A stretch of DNA of 64,000 bases from Agrobacterium sp. a22-2 (lineage in GTDB: Bacteria; Pseudomonadota; Alphaproteobacteria; Rhizobiales; Rhizobiaceae), in the NCBI RefSeq assembly GCF_012276985.1, contig NZ_JAAXMM010000003.1, positions 248,001-312,000 of the forward strand, given 5' to 3'. Made by a program: the position numbers and the translations under genes. Below, piece by piece: positions 18,103 through 26,284 of the stretch. The notes below the pieces were generated by a model. It saw nothing but the letters and a program-made list of their open reading frames with translations, had not been told where the DNA came from and made no database searches. Positions within the stretch are counted from its first letter, which is position 1, and each line of letters begins with the position of its first letter.

Positions 18103-19298
18103 CAGCGCGCTCCAAATTGCGGGTGAAGGAGGGCGCGTTCGATGCCGCGCAGTTCTGCAAGGCCCTTCAGCCGGCCGATCGCCGGATAGCCGGGCTGCGC
18201 GCCGCGCGTCAGGTCGTCGAGGATTTCCTGGCCGTGGTCGGGACGCATCGGAATCTGGTGATCGTCGCGACCTTCGGCGCGGCGGCGCTTTTCCTCGTCG
18301 AGCAGCGCTGCGATCACCGCGACCATATCGGTGCCGCCTTCCAGATGTTCGTCTTCGAAGAAGGAACACGGCACGGTGTCGGTGTCACGGGTCACGTTGC
18401 GCAGATGCACGAAATGGATCCGGTCGGCAAAGCGCTTTGCGATCACCGGTAGGTTATTGTCAGCCCGGGCGCCGAGCGAGCCGGTGCACAGGGTCACACC
18501 ATTGGCACGGCTATCCACCTGGCCCAGCATATGGGCGTAATCGGTTTCGGTCGACAGAATGCGTGGCAGGCCGAGCAGCGGCCACGGCGGGTCGTCGCCA
18601 TGGGCACAGATATTGATGCCGATCTCTTCGGCAACCGGCGTCACCTGCGAGAGGAAATCGATGAGGTTCTGCTGCAACCTGTTGCGGTCGGTGCCCTGGT
18701 AGGTACGCAGCTTCTCCAGTAGTTGATCGAGGGTATAGCCATCGGCGGAGCCCGGCAGGCCGGCTCCGATATTGCGGCCGAGGGCTAAGATCTTGTCATC
18801 CGGCATGGCGGCGAAACGTTGCGCTGCCTGCTCGATCAGTGCTTCCGGATAGTCGGCGCTGGCCTCGGGGCGCTTCAGGATGTGGATGTCGAAGGCGGTG
18901 AAATCGACGAGATCGAAGCGCATGGCCCTGGCGCCATGACCGGTCTCCCAGCGCAGGTCGGTGCGGGTCCAGTCGAGCACCGGCATGAAATTGTAGCAGA
19001 CGGTGCGGATGCCGCAGGCCGACAGGCGCCGCAGCGTTTCCTGCCAGTTGGCGACATGGTCGCGCCAGTCTCCCGTCTGGGTCTTCATGTCCTCCGACAC
19101 GGGCACGCTCTCCACCACGTCCCAGTAAAGGCCGCCGGCCTTGATCTCGTCCTGGCGCTGCCGAATGCCTTCAATCGTCCAGGCCGTTCCGGTCGGGACA
19201 TGGTGCAGCGCGCTGACGATGCCTTGCGCACCGGCCTGCGCCGCATCGCGCACCGTCACCTTGTCGACAGGGCCAAACCACCGCCATGTATGTCTCAT
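18102..19298 (-). CDS. uxuA: Mannonate dehydratase
   Basis: A 398-residue TIM-barrel enzyme of normal UxuA length, dehydrating D-mannonate to 2-keto-3-deoxy-D-gluconate (EC 4.2.1.8). Signatures are MRHTWRWFGP at the start, GINICAHGDDPPWPLLGLPRI with the metal-binding Cys/His, LCTGSLGA, and HFVHLRNVTRD. The ATG at 19298 has GAGGA upstream. It sits between an L-idonate-dehydrogenase-like gene (20 bases upstream) and the UxuB-type reductase (one-base overlap). A second, shorter family member is encoded at 4857-5837. Confidence 0.94.
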   Translation of the reverse strand: MRHTWRWFGPVDKVTVRDAAQAGAQGIVSALHHVPTGTAWTIEGIRQRQDEIKAGGLYWDVVESVPVSEDMKTQTGDWRDHVANWQETLRRLSACGIRTVCYNFMPVLDWTRTDLRWETGHGARAMRFDLVDFTAFDIHILKRPEASADYPEALIEQAAQRFAAMPDDKILALGRNIGAGLPGSADGYTLDQLLEKLRTYQGTDRNRLQQNLIDFLSQVTPVAEEIGINICAHGDDPPWPLLGLPRILSTETDYAHMLGQVDSRANGVTLCTGSLGARADNNLPVIAKRFADRIHFVHLRNVTRDTDTVPCSFFEDEHLEGGTDMVAVIAALLDEEKRRRAEGRDDHQIPMRPDHGQEILDDLTRGAQPGYPAIGRLKGLAELRGIERALLHPQFGAR

Positions 19299-19317
19299 CG
19301 TCTTATCCTCTGGAACT

Positions 19318-20367
19318 TTAGTTGGCGCCGGCGAAGGTGAGTTGCACCTTGCACGCGACGGAGCGGTCGCCCGCCTGCTCGAAGGCCTCGGTCGCCTTTT
19401 CAAGCGGAAATGCGTGGGAAATGATCGGCCGCACATCGATGACGCGGCTTGATATGAGTTCGACCGCCTGGCCGAATTCGCGGTCGAAGCGCTGCGATCC
19501 GCGCCAGACGATTTCCTTGCCGACCAGCATGTTGAGCGCAATGGTCATGTCGCCGGTGACGCCGACCTGCACGATGGTGCCGCGCGGCTTGACGGCGGCG
19601 AAAGCGGACCGTAGCGCCGGCCCGGCGGCCGAGCAGTCGAACACCAGATCGAACTTGCCCTTGTCGACCTGCCAGGCGGCAAGGCCGTCGGGATGTCGAG
19701 CGACATTGACCAGGGATGTGGCGCCCATGGCCGGGGCGCGGGCGAGTGCGGCGTCGCTCAGGTCGGTGACGACGATCTCGGCCGCCCCGGCATAACGGGC
19801 AGCCGCGACCGTCAGCAGGCCGATTGGACCGGCTCCGGTGACCAGAACCGTCGCTCCGGACAGATCTCCGGCCTGGGCGACCGCATGCAGGCAGACCGCC
19901 AGAGGTTCCGCGCAGGCGGCTTCGCCGGGCGTGATATCAGCGCCGACGGGATGGCACTGGATCGCCGGCACGATCAGCCAGTCGCGGAACATGCCCTGTT
20001 CATGGGGCAGGCGCATGGCACTGCCCATGAAGCGCATGTCGAGGCAATGAATGGGTTGACCTATGCCGCAGAAATGGCACTTGCCGCAGGGTTGCGACGG
20101 ATTGACGGCCACCAGCATGCCGGCCGCGATGGTGTCCACACCCTCGCCGACCGCCTCGACATGACCTGACGCCTCGTGCCCGGCAATGATCGGTTCGCGC
20201 ACCCGCACGGGGCCGAAGCCGCCGTCCTGGTAGTAATGAAGGTCGGACCCGCAGATGCCGCCGGCTGCCATGCGCAGCAGGACCTGGCCTGGGCCTGGCA
20301 ATCCGGTGTCCAGCGTTTCGACCCTCAGGTCGCGTGTTGCGTGAAGACGTGCCACCCGCGTCAACAT
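19318..20367 (-). CDS. L-idonate 5-dehydrogenase-like Zn dehydrogenase
   Basis: A 349-residue medium-chain dehydrogenase resembling IdnD. The catalytic zinc site is GGICGSDLHYYQDGGFGPVRV with GHEASG, the structural zinc ligands are CGKCHFCGIGQPIHC, and FMGSAMRLPHEQGMF is characteristic of the idonate branch. The nucleotide fold starts at VLVTGAGPIG and ends with VVTDLSD. It begins 73 bases after the TRAP large permease gene. In this operon it probably oxidises an aldonate (L-idonate or L-gulonate) at C5; the second dehydrogenase at 15977 may handle another epimer. Confidence 0.82.
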   Translation of the reverse strand: MLTRVARLHATRDLRVETLDTGLPGPGQVLLRMAAGGICGSDLHYYQDGGFGPVRVREPIIAGHEASGHVEAVGEGVDTIAAGMLVAVNPSQPCGKCHFCGIGQPIHCLDMRFMGSAMRLPHEQGMFRDWLIVPAIQCHPVGADITPGEAACAEPLAVCLHAVAQAGDLSGATVLVTGAGPIGLLTVAAARYAGAAEIVVTDLSDAALARAPAMGATSLVNVARHPDGLAAWQVDKGKFDLVFDCSAAGPALRSAFAAVKPRGTIVQVGVTGDMTIALNMLVGKEIVWRGSQRFDREFGQAVELISSRVIDVRPIISHAFPLEKATEAFEQAGDRSVACKVQLTFAGAN

Positions 20368-20440
20368 GTCTGAAGCCTTCTTCTCTCGTATCTCTTTGGC
20401 AGGGACCCCGCGCGGCCGTTGCCGCGAGGGGTAGGCCGCA

Positions 20441-21847
20441 TCAGCGGATGAGCCCCATTTCGGTCGGCAGCCATAGCGTGATCGCCGGAATGAAGGTGAT
20501 CAGCATCAGCGCGATGAACAACGGCACCAGCCAGGGTATGATGGCCATCGTGGTCCGTTCCACCGAGAGCTTGGCGACACGCGACAGCACGAAGAGCACC
20601 ATGCCGAGTGGCGGATGCAGCAGCCCGATCATCAGGTTGAGGGTCATGATGAGACCGAAATGCACCGGGTCTATGTCGAACTGCTTGACCAGCGGCATCA
20701 GGATCGGGACGAGGATCGTGATCGCCGCGATCGTGTCCAGGAAGCAGCCGACGAACAGCATCAACAGGTTGACCAGGATCAGGAACGCCCATTTGTTGTC
20801 GGTGATCGACAGGATGGCATCCGACAGCAGTTGCGCCGTCTGGCTGACCGTCAGCAGCCAGGCGAAGACCGAGGCGGCAGCGACGATGAAGAGTACCGAG
20901 GCCGTGGTTTCCATCGTGTCGAAGGTCGCCTTGGCCAGCGATTTGAACGACATCGTCCGGTAGCGCACCAGGCCGAGGAACAGCGACCAAAGCACGGCGG
21001 CGACCGCTGCTTCGGTGGGCGTGAACCAGCCCATGGTCATGCCGCCGATCAGGATCACCGGGGTCATCAGCGCCATCACGGCGGAGAAGTCGAAATACCA
21101 GTCACAGGCGAGCAGCGCGATCAGCGTGATCAGGATAGCCAGATTGAGCGAGAGACCGGCGAGCGTCAGCAGATAGATGCCGAGCGGCACCATCATTACG
21201 ACAACCACTTCCAGGGAGGCGCCGAGGATCACGCGCAGGCTGAAGGGCGTGTCTGAACCCCACTGCTTGACATAGGCGAAGATCATCACCGTCACCATCA
21301 TCAGCACGGTCATGACGACGCCCGGAACGATGCCCGCCATAAATAGTGCGCCGATAGAGACATTGGCCATCATGCCGTAGATGACGAAGGGCAGCGAGGG
21401 CGGGAAGATCGGTCCAAGCGTAGCAGAGGCGGCCGTCACGCCGACCGCGGCCTCCACCGGATAGCCATGATCCTTCATGGCCTTGATCTCAATCGTGCCG
21501 ATGCCGGCGGCATCCGCCAGCGCCGTGCCGGACATGCCGGAGAAGATCACCGAGCCGATGATGTTGACCTGCGCCAGGCCACCGCGCATCCAGCCGACCA
21601 GTGCGACGGCGAAGGCGTAGATGCGGCCCGTCACGCCTGCCGAGTTCATCAGGTTGCCGGCAAGGATGAAGAAGGGAACCGCCAGCAGCGGGAAGCTCTC
21701 GACACCGGCAATCAGCCGCTGCGCGGCGATGATATCGGGGGCGACATTGTAGAAGACGATATAGAGCACCGATGCCACGGCCATCGATACCGCAACCGGC
21801 AAGCCGATGATCATGAGGACAAGAAAAGCACCAATCAGAAGCAGCAT
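20441..21847 (-). CDS. TRAP transporter large permease (DctM)
   Basis: A 468-residue membrane subunit with about twelve transmembrane helices, beginning MLLLIGAFLVLMIIGLPVAVSM. DctM hallmarks include FFILAGNLMNSAGV, GMSGTALADAAGIG and FPPSLPFVIYG. The ATG at 21847 lies 4 bases after the small-permease stop, with GAGGAT upstream. It works with the small subunit as a sodium- or proton-driven symporter fed by the periplasmic DctP protein. Confidence 0.93.
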   Translation of the reverse strand: MLLLIGAFLVLMIIGLPVAVSMAVASVLYIVFYNVAPDIIAAQRLIAGVESFPLLAVPFFILAGNLMNSAGVTGRIYAFAVALVGWMRGGLAQVNIIGSVIFSGMSGTALADAAGIGTIEIKAMKDHGYPVEAAVGVTAASATLGPIFPPSLPFVIYGMMANVSIGALFMAGIVPGVVMTVLMMVTVMIFAYVKQWGSDTPFSLRVILGASLEVVVVMMVPLGIYLLTLAGLSLNLAILITLIALLACDWYFDFSAVMALMTPVILIGGMTMGWFTPTEAAVAAVLWSLFLGLVRYRTMSFKSLAKATFDTMETTASVLFIVAAASVFAWLLTVSQTAQLLSDAILSITDNKWAFLILVNLLMLFVGCFLDTIAAITILVPILMPLVKQFDIDPVHFGLIMTLNLMIGLLHPPLGMVLFVLSRVAKLSVERTTMAIIPWLVPLFIALMLITFIPAITLWLPTEMGLIR

Positions 21848-21851
21848 GTGA

Positions 21852-22430
21852 TCAATCCTCTGCGTTCTGGAACGCTTCAGGCCGCTCAAGCACCGAGTAG
21901 CCCCGGCGCATGTTGGCGACGAAGACCTGGATGGAGCGCAGGAACATCAGGACGAAGGCGGCAAGCACCGAATAAAAGACGATATTGCGCGGCAGGGCGA
22001 CCGTGACCATTTCCTCGCCGGCCACGATCTCCATGTAGCGCCACATCAGCCACGAGCCGTACGCGAAGAAGCCGATCCGCACGACATCGACGACGGTCGC
22101 CAGACCCCGCGTCACTTTCGCCGGAAGGTAATGGTAGAGAACGTCCACCTGGATATGGCGCGACAGGCGCACGCACATCACCGATCCCAGAAAGACCACG
22201 CCGATCAGGCAGTTGACGGCAATTTCCTCCGTCCAGGCATAGCTGTTGTTCAGCACGTAACGGGTGAAGAATTGGAGAAAAACGCAGCCCGTCATCAGCC
22301 AGAAGATCGCGAACGTAACCCAGTCCTCGATGGCGTAGACCTTCAGGTCGATGTGAACCGGTGCATCTTCGAAAGTATGGGCAAGCTCCTCAGGGGTGAC
22401 CTGAGTGTGAATTTCCTGCGTCGCAGACAT
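21852..22430 (-). CDS. TRAP transporter small permease (DctQ)
   Basis: A 192-residue protein with four predicted helices starting at about residue 36 (WVTFAIFWLMTGCVFLQFF), then RYVLNNSYAWTEEIA and the conserved FLGSVMCVRLSRHIQVDVL loop of DctQ. It has a 30-residue polar N-terminal tail. It is placed between the binding protein and large permease genes as usual; its leader contains a stable hairpin (22459-22485). Confidence 0.92.
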   Translation of the reverse strand: MSATQEIHTQVTPEELAHTFEDAPVHIDLKVYAIEDWVTFAIFWLMTGCVFLQFFTRYVLNNSYAWTEEIAVNCLIGVVFLGSVMCVRLSRHIQVDVLYHYLPAKVTRGLATVVDVVRIGFFAYGSWLMWRYMEIVAGEEMVTVALPRNIVFYSVLAAFVLMFLRSIQVFVANMRRGYSVLERPEAFQNAED

Positions 22431-22458
22431 AAGAAATATCCCGTCTCAAGAGTGGGGG

Positions 22459-22485
22459 CGGCGCGGCCGACGAATGGCCGCGCCG
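22459..22485 (-). promoter_or_regulatory. Intercistronic hairpin between dctP and dctQ
   Basis: A perfect 10-base stem (left arm CGGCGCGGCC at 22459-22468) with a 7-base loop starts 10 bases beyond the dctP stop. There is no U-tract. Such structures commonly protect the upstream mRNA or partially terminate, keeping binding protein in excess over permease. Confidence 0.6.
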
Positions 22486-22494
22486 TAACGGAAC

Positions 22495-23469
22495 TCACTT
22501 GATGGCGCGGATGGCTTCCCAGTCGGCCTTGTCGTAGCCGAATTCCTCGAAGGTCACCTTCTCAAGGACGGTCTTCTCGAAGTCGGCCTTGTCGACCTCT
22601 ACGACGTTGATACCGCGCTTCTTGAAGTCGCCAACGAGACCTTTCTCGCGCTCCTCGATGATCTTCGTGGTGCGGGCCGCAGCCTCCTGCATCACATCGA
22701 CGAAGATCTTCTTGTCCTCGTCAGACAGGCTTGCCCAACGACTCTTGGAGATCAGCGTGTTGAGGTGGTCGACGATATGGCCCGTCAGGATGATGTTCTT
22801 CTGCACTTCGAAGAATTTCTTCGCCTCGATGGTGGTCAGCGGATTTTCCTGGGCGTCGACGGTGCCGTTCTGGAGCGCCAGATAGACCTCTGCGAAGGCG
22901 ATCGGCGTGGTGTTCGCACCGCAGGCGCGTGGCATGGCGAGATAGGCCGGGACATCCGGCACGCGGATCTTCAGGCCGGCCATGTCGGCGCATTTCTCGA
23001 TCGGCTTGTTCGATGTCGTCTGGCGCGTGCCGTAATAGCTGACGGCCGCGATGACATTGCCGGTCTTGTCCTCATAACCCTTGGCGAGCCGCTTGAAGAT
23101 GTCGCTCTTGGTATAGGCCAGCAGATGGCTCGGGTCGCGGAAGATGTAGGGGAAATAGGTAACCCCGATCGGCTTGTAGTCGCGCGCCGCAAAGCTCGAG
23201 CCGGAGATGATGATATCGACGGTGCCGAGTTTCAGGCCCTGGTTGATGTCGGCTTCCTTGCCGAGCTGCGAGGCGGGAAAGACGTCGATCTTGTAGCGGC
23301 CGTCGGTACGTTTGGCGATTTCCTCTGCGGCCCAAACGGACTCGGTATGGAACGGTTCCGACGTTTCGTAGACATGGGCCCATTTCAGAGCGGTCTCGGC
23401 CTGAGCGGCCAAGGTGGATGCCAGGACAAGGGCGGTTGCGCCCAGCACTGCTGTTAATCTGAATGTCAT
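22495..23469 (-). CDS. TRAP transporter substrate-binding protein (DctP)
   Basis: A 324-residue periplasmic solute receptor. The signal peptide is residues 1-24, cleaved after AAQA. The mature part has KWAHVYETSEPFHTES, LKIRVPDVPAYLAM with the conserved Arg that clamps a ligand carboxylate, and QNGTVDAQENPLTTIEAKKF, all typical of DctP proteins for sugar acids. GGGAGG lies just before the ATG. Enzymes later in the operon point to an aldonate or uronate as ligand. Confidence 0.93.
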   Translation of the reverse strand: MTFRLTAVLGATALVLASTLAAQAETALKWAHVYETSEPFHTESVWAAEEIAKRTDGRYKIDVFPASQLGKEADINQGLKLGTVDIIISGSSFAARDYKPIGVTYFPYIFRDPSHLLAYTKSDIFKRLAKGYEDKTGNVIAAVSYYGTRQTTSNKPIEKCADMAGLKIRVPDVPAYLAMPRACGANTTPIAFAEVYLALQNGTVDAQENPLTTIEAKKFFEVQKNIILTGHIVDHLNTLISKSRWASLSDEDKKIFVDVMQEAAARTTKIIEEREKGLVGDFKKRGINVVEVDKADFEKTVLEKVTFEEFGYDKADWEAIRAIK

Positions 23470-23532
23470 TCTTTCCTCCCGAATTGGTTTCAGATCTCTG
23501 TTTCCCGGTCCTGCGCACGGTGTGCGGCAGGA

Positions 23533-24264
23533 TCAGTCTTCTCTCGCCGGCTCCTCCCCGAAGCTTTCTGAGAATCTCTTCTGGGCCAGCGTCAAGTGCC
23601 GCCGCATGGCCTCACGCGCCGCGGACGGATCGCCCGCCGCAATCGCATCGCGGATCACCCGGTGCTCCTCAAGCGCCAGTTTCCAGGTGTGCGGGCCTTC
23701 GAAATAGCTCGCCAGTTTTTCGAAATACGGAGACATGCGCCTGTCACTCAAGAGGCCCATGAAATGATGAAGTGCGCCATTGCCGATGATGCCGGCAACG
23801 GCGGTGTGAAAGGCCCTGTCGGCGGCCAGCGCCCGATTGTGATCGTTCAGCGACCGTTCCATCTGAGCGAGGAACTCGTCGAGCCGGGCAATGCCTGCTG
23901 GCGAGGTTCGCCGGGCGGCCTCTTCGGCAATCGCGCTCTCGACAATGCAGCGGGCCTGCAGGATTTCGAACGGGCCATCGCTGTCATCGGCCGGCAACAC
24001 GGCCGGCCCGGCCACCGGCTTGCGCGCGATGTAGACGCCGGACCCCATGCGGATCTGGATAAGGCCTTCGACTTCGAGGACGATCAGCGCCTCGCGCACC
24101 GTCGGGCGGGACACGCCGAACCGTTCCGCCAGTTCGCGTTCGGCCGGAAGCCGCTCGCCAACGATCAACTCGCCGGTTTCGATAAGCGCACGTATCTGGT
24201 CCGCCACCTGCCTGTAGAGGCGGCGCGGCTCCAAGGCCACAAACATGGTCATCCTCCCGCGCAT
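23533..24264 (-). CDS. GntR/FCD regulator of the TRAP-uxu operon
   Basis: A 243-residue FadR-type regulator, first gene of the eight-gene operon; dctP starts 63 bases after its stop. The winged helix (RLYRQVADQIRALIETGEL, FGVSRPTVREALIVLE, GSGVYIARKP) covers about residues 12-80. The FCD domain has DRAFHTAVAGIIGN and EEHRVIRDAI with the metal-ligand Asp/His residues. Several in-frame starts exist. The ATG at 24264 is chosen because GGGAGGA is upstream; ATG at 24246 is an alternative. A FadR/PdhR-like operator lies 21 bases upstream, so autoregulation is likely. Confidence 0.87.
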   Translation of the reverse strand: MRGRMTMFVALEPRRLYRQVADQIRALIETGELIVGERLPAERELAERFGVSRPTVREALIVLEVEGLIQIRMGSGVYIARKPVAGPAVLPADDSDGPFEILQARCIVESAIAEEAARRTSPAGIARLDEFLAQMERSLNDHNRALAADRAFHTAVAGIIGNGALHHFMGLLSDRRMSPYFEKLASYFEGPHTWKLALEEHRVIRDAIAAGDPSAAREAMRRHLTLAQKRFSESFGEEPARED

Positions 24265-24284
24265 CGTTCCTCCCAATGCGCATC

Positions 24285-24303
24285 TGGTAAGGTGGTCTTA
24301 CCA
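24285..24303. promoter_or_regulatory. FCD-type operator before the TRAP-uxu operon
   Basis: TGGTAAG and CTTACCA form a perfect 7-5-7 inverted repeat. On the minus strand the sequence includes TTGGTAAGACCA, matching the TNGTNNNACNA pattern known for FCD regulators such as PdhR and LldR. It lies just upstream of the GntR start at 24264. Confidence 0.7.
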
Positions 24304-24460
24304 ATTTTTCCATTAAAGCGCATTTGATTTTGGAGTCAACCGGGAGAATTGACATTTCCCAGTTTCGAGGTGGTTGCCAGCGCCGCCGGGCGGGGTCGGA
24401 TGGATGACCGGAGGAACAGATGGGTGGTGCGGTCTTACAAATGGTCAGACGTGCATAAAT

Positions 24461-24517
24461 ACGAACGCACGCATGCGCAGACCGCCACCGTAGCGGTTTG
24501 CGCATGCGTGCGTTCGT
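24461..24517 (-). terminator. Long perfect hairpin after the RTX gene
   Basis: Two perfect 19-base arms (24461-24479 and 24499-24517, outer end ACGAACGCAC) continue through a G-T wobble into a further 5-base pairing, giving 25 stacked pairs with a 7-base loop. It begins 21 bases beyond the RTX stop codon. The U-tract on the minus strand is poor (ATTTATG), while CGTTTTGG follows on the plus side. The length exceeds a normal intrinsic terminator. Confidence 0.65.
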
Positions 24518-24537
24518 CGTTTTGGCTTTGTCTGCTG

Positions 24538-26064
24538 TTACAGGATGAAGGCCTCTCTACCCAACGAGCCGAGATCGTCGATATGGATAGAAAAGTCCGA
24601 CTTCCCGTCGCCATTCACGTCACCCCGGACATAGAGGTCCGACGCGGTCTTTTCAAAGCGCAATTCGCCGGCTTTGCCGGTGAAATCCTTGGATCCGATG
24701 AAGGTGAACGCATCATTCGCCGCGGTGCCCGCTTTCGCGTCGATTGCTCTGAGGTCGATACGGTCGCCTTTCGTAAAGTCATAGATCGTGTCGCGACCGG
24801 TCCCGGCCACCGTGGAATCCTTGAGCGTCTGGAAGACGAAAGTGTCGTTGCCCAAGCCGCCCGTCAACCGGTCCGCGCCGGTCCCTCCCTTGAGGACATC
24901 GTTGCCGGCGGCGCCTTTGAGCGCGTTGTTCCCGCTGTTGCCGGTGATGACATTGGCAAGCCCGTTGCCAGTGCCGCCGATATTGCCGGACCCGCTGAGC
25001 GTCAGCGATTCGACATTGGCGACGAGCGTGTAGCTGACCGTAGCACGGACAAGGTCTGATCCCGCACTGGCCGACTCGATCACCTTGTCGGCGGTGGCGT
25101 TGACATAATAGGTGTCGTTGCCGGCGCCGCCGTAAAGGTTGTCCCGGCCCACTCCGCCGATCAGCCGGTCATTGCCCGCTCCACCCTTCAGGATATCATT
25201 GCCGGCACCGCCATTGAGCGTGTTATGCCCGCTGTTGCCGAGCATGGTGTTGGCAAGCGCGTTGCCGGTTCCACCGATATTGCCGGCTCCGATGAGTGTG
25301 AGCATCTCGACATTGGTGGCGAGTGTGTGGCTGATCGAGGCGCGCACAAGGTCGCTGCCTGCGCCCGAGAGTTCGATCACTTTGTCGGAGCTATTATCGA
25401 CGACATAGATATCGTTCCCCGTACCCCCTTCCAGCGTATCCGCGCCGGTGCCGCCGTCGAGCGTATCATTGCCGTTGCCGGAGCGAAGCACGTCGTTGCG
25501 GCCACCACCATTGACATAGTCCGCCCCGGCATGACCGATATAATCATCATTGCCGTCTCCAAGATCGATGATGGTGCCACCATATCTGACGGAGGTGAGG
25601 CCGGAGAAATCGAAGTCGTCACCATATTGCGTACCGGAGAGCGTGAAGCCGTTCAGGTCGAGCGTCTCGACGCTGGCCTCCCGGTTGAGCGTCAGCCGCT
25701 GATAGGAGACGAAGTCATCCAGCCGGATCCGATCGGTTCCCAGCCCGCCGCCGAACGTATCCATGAGGTCGTCTACAATGACGAACAGGTCGTTGCCGGC
25801 TCCTCCGTCGAAATGGTCGTTGCCCAGGCCACCATAGAGGATGTCGTTGCCATCTCCGCCATAGAGGTCATCGCCGCCCTGGTCGCCAAGCAGCGTATCG
25901 TTGCCACCGCCACCGTAGATATCGTCATTGCCGGCACCACCGCGCAGATAGTCGTCGCCGAATTCCTCTTCCGGGAAGCCGTCTTCGGGATAACCGTACA
26001 GGATGTCGGGGCTGCTGCTGCCGATGATGCGGTCATTGCCAAGCGTTCCATAATAGGTCGTCAC
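24538..26064 (-). CDS. RTX (hemolysin-type) calcium-binding protein
   Basis: A 508-residue secreted-type protein without an N-terminal signal peptide. Residues about 1-110 carry tandem GGxGxDxxx nonapeptides ([19 protein letters not shown] and on), which bind calcium in a beta-roll. Two about 99-residue modules follow, each with GNDxYxVD, an L-rich [18 protein letters not shown] stretch and more RTX units. The C-terminal 90 residues ([34 protein letters not shown]) match the serralysin-type C-terminal/type I secretion region. The GTG at 26064 is chosen because AGGAAGGAT lies upstream. No type I secretion genes are in the window. Role may be adhesion, matrix or enzyme-less surface protein; unknown. 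Confidence 0.88.
   Translation of the reverse strand: MTTYYGTLGNDRIIGSSSPDILYGYPEDGFPEEEFGDDYLRGGAGNDDIYGGGGNDTLLGDQGGDDLYGGDGNDILYGGLGNDHFDGGAGNDLFVIVDDLMDTFGGGLGTDRIRLDDFVSYQRLTLNREASVETLDLNGFTLSGTQYGDDFDFSGLTSVRYGGTIIDLGDGNDDYIGHAGADYVNGGGRNDVLRSGNGNDTLDGGTGADTLEGGTGNDIYVVDNSSDKVIELSGAGSDLVRASISHTLATNVEMLTLIGAGNIGGTGNALANTMLGNSGHNTLNGGAGNDILKGGAGNDRLIGGVGRDNLYGGAGNDTYYVNATADKVIESASAGSDLVRATVSYTLVANVESLTLSGSGNIGGTGNGLANVITGNSGNNALKGAAGNDVLKGGTGADRLTGGLGNDTFVFQTLKDSTVAGTGRDTIYDFTKGDRIDLRAIDAKAGTAANDAFTFIGSKDFTGKAGELRFEKTASDLYVRGDVNGDGKSDFSIHIDDLGSLGREAFIL
24904..25093 (-). repeat. RTX internal repeat module, copy A
   Basis: DNA-level copy of the module at 25201-25390, offset by 297 bases (99 codons) with scattered substitutions. 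It encodes the NVExLTL...GNIGGTGN unit. Likely tandem duplication within the gene. Confidence 0.6.
25201..25390 (-). repeat. RTX internal repeat module, copy B
   Basis: Partner of copy A at 24904-25093; the same reading frame and spacing. Third-position and conservative changes suggest the duplication is not very recent. Confidence 0.6.
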
Positions 26065-26284
26065 TTTGAAATCCTTCCTCGGGGCAATCGTTTGCGCGGA
26101 CGAGCCGGAGGTGACCAGCCACGCCTTCAGGCGGGGATGTTTTTGATACACCGACGGCCGGGACAAGGCGGCTCTGCCGAACTGCCGGAACAGGCCGACA
26201 AGCGGCACCGATTTTCGACGAACGGCTGTATTTCGCCGACGAGCGCGGCTCGACAGAGGCGGGAATCACAGCGATGATCCCGGC

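Noticed and set aside
18103..18369. N-terminal extension of the UxuB-type reductase by 89 residues
   Set aside because: The extension is Arg/Pro-rich, lies inside uxuA coding sequence, and the family N-terminus begins at MPGLILQFG.
24461..24517. Inverted repeat as an insertion-sequence end or attachment site
   Set aside because: The two arms are only 19 bases apart, no target-site duplication or transposase is visible, and the position right after a gene end suits a terminator or stabilising hairpin.
24538..26064. RTX gene as a toxin or serralysin protease
   Set aside because: No HEXXH zinc motif, acylation sites or pore-forming region is visible; only repeats and a C-terminal secretion-type domain.
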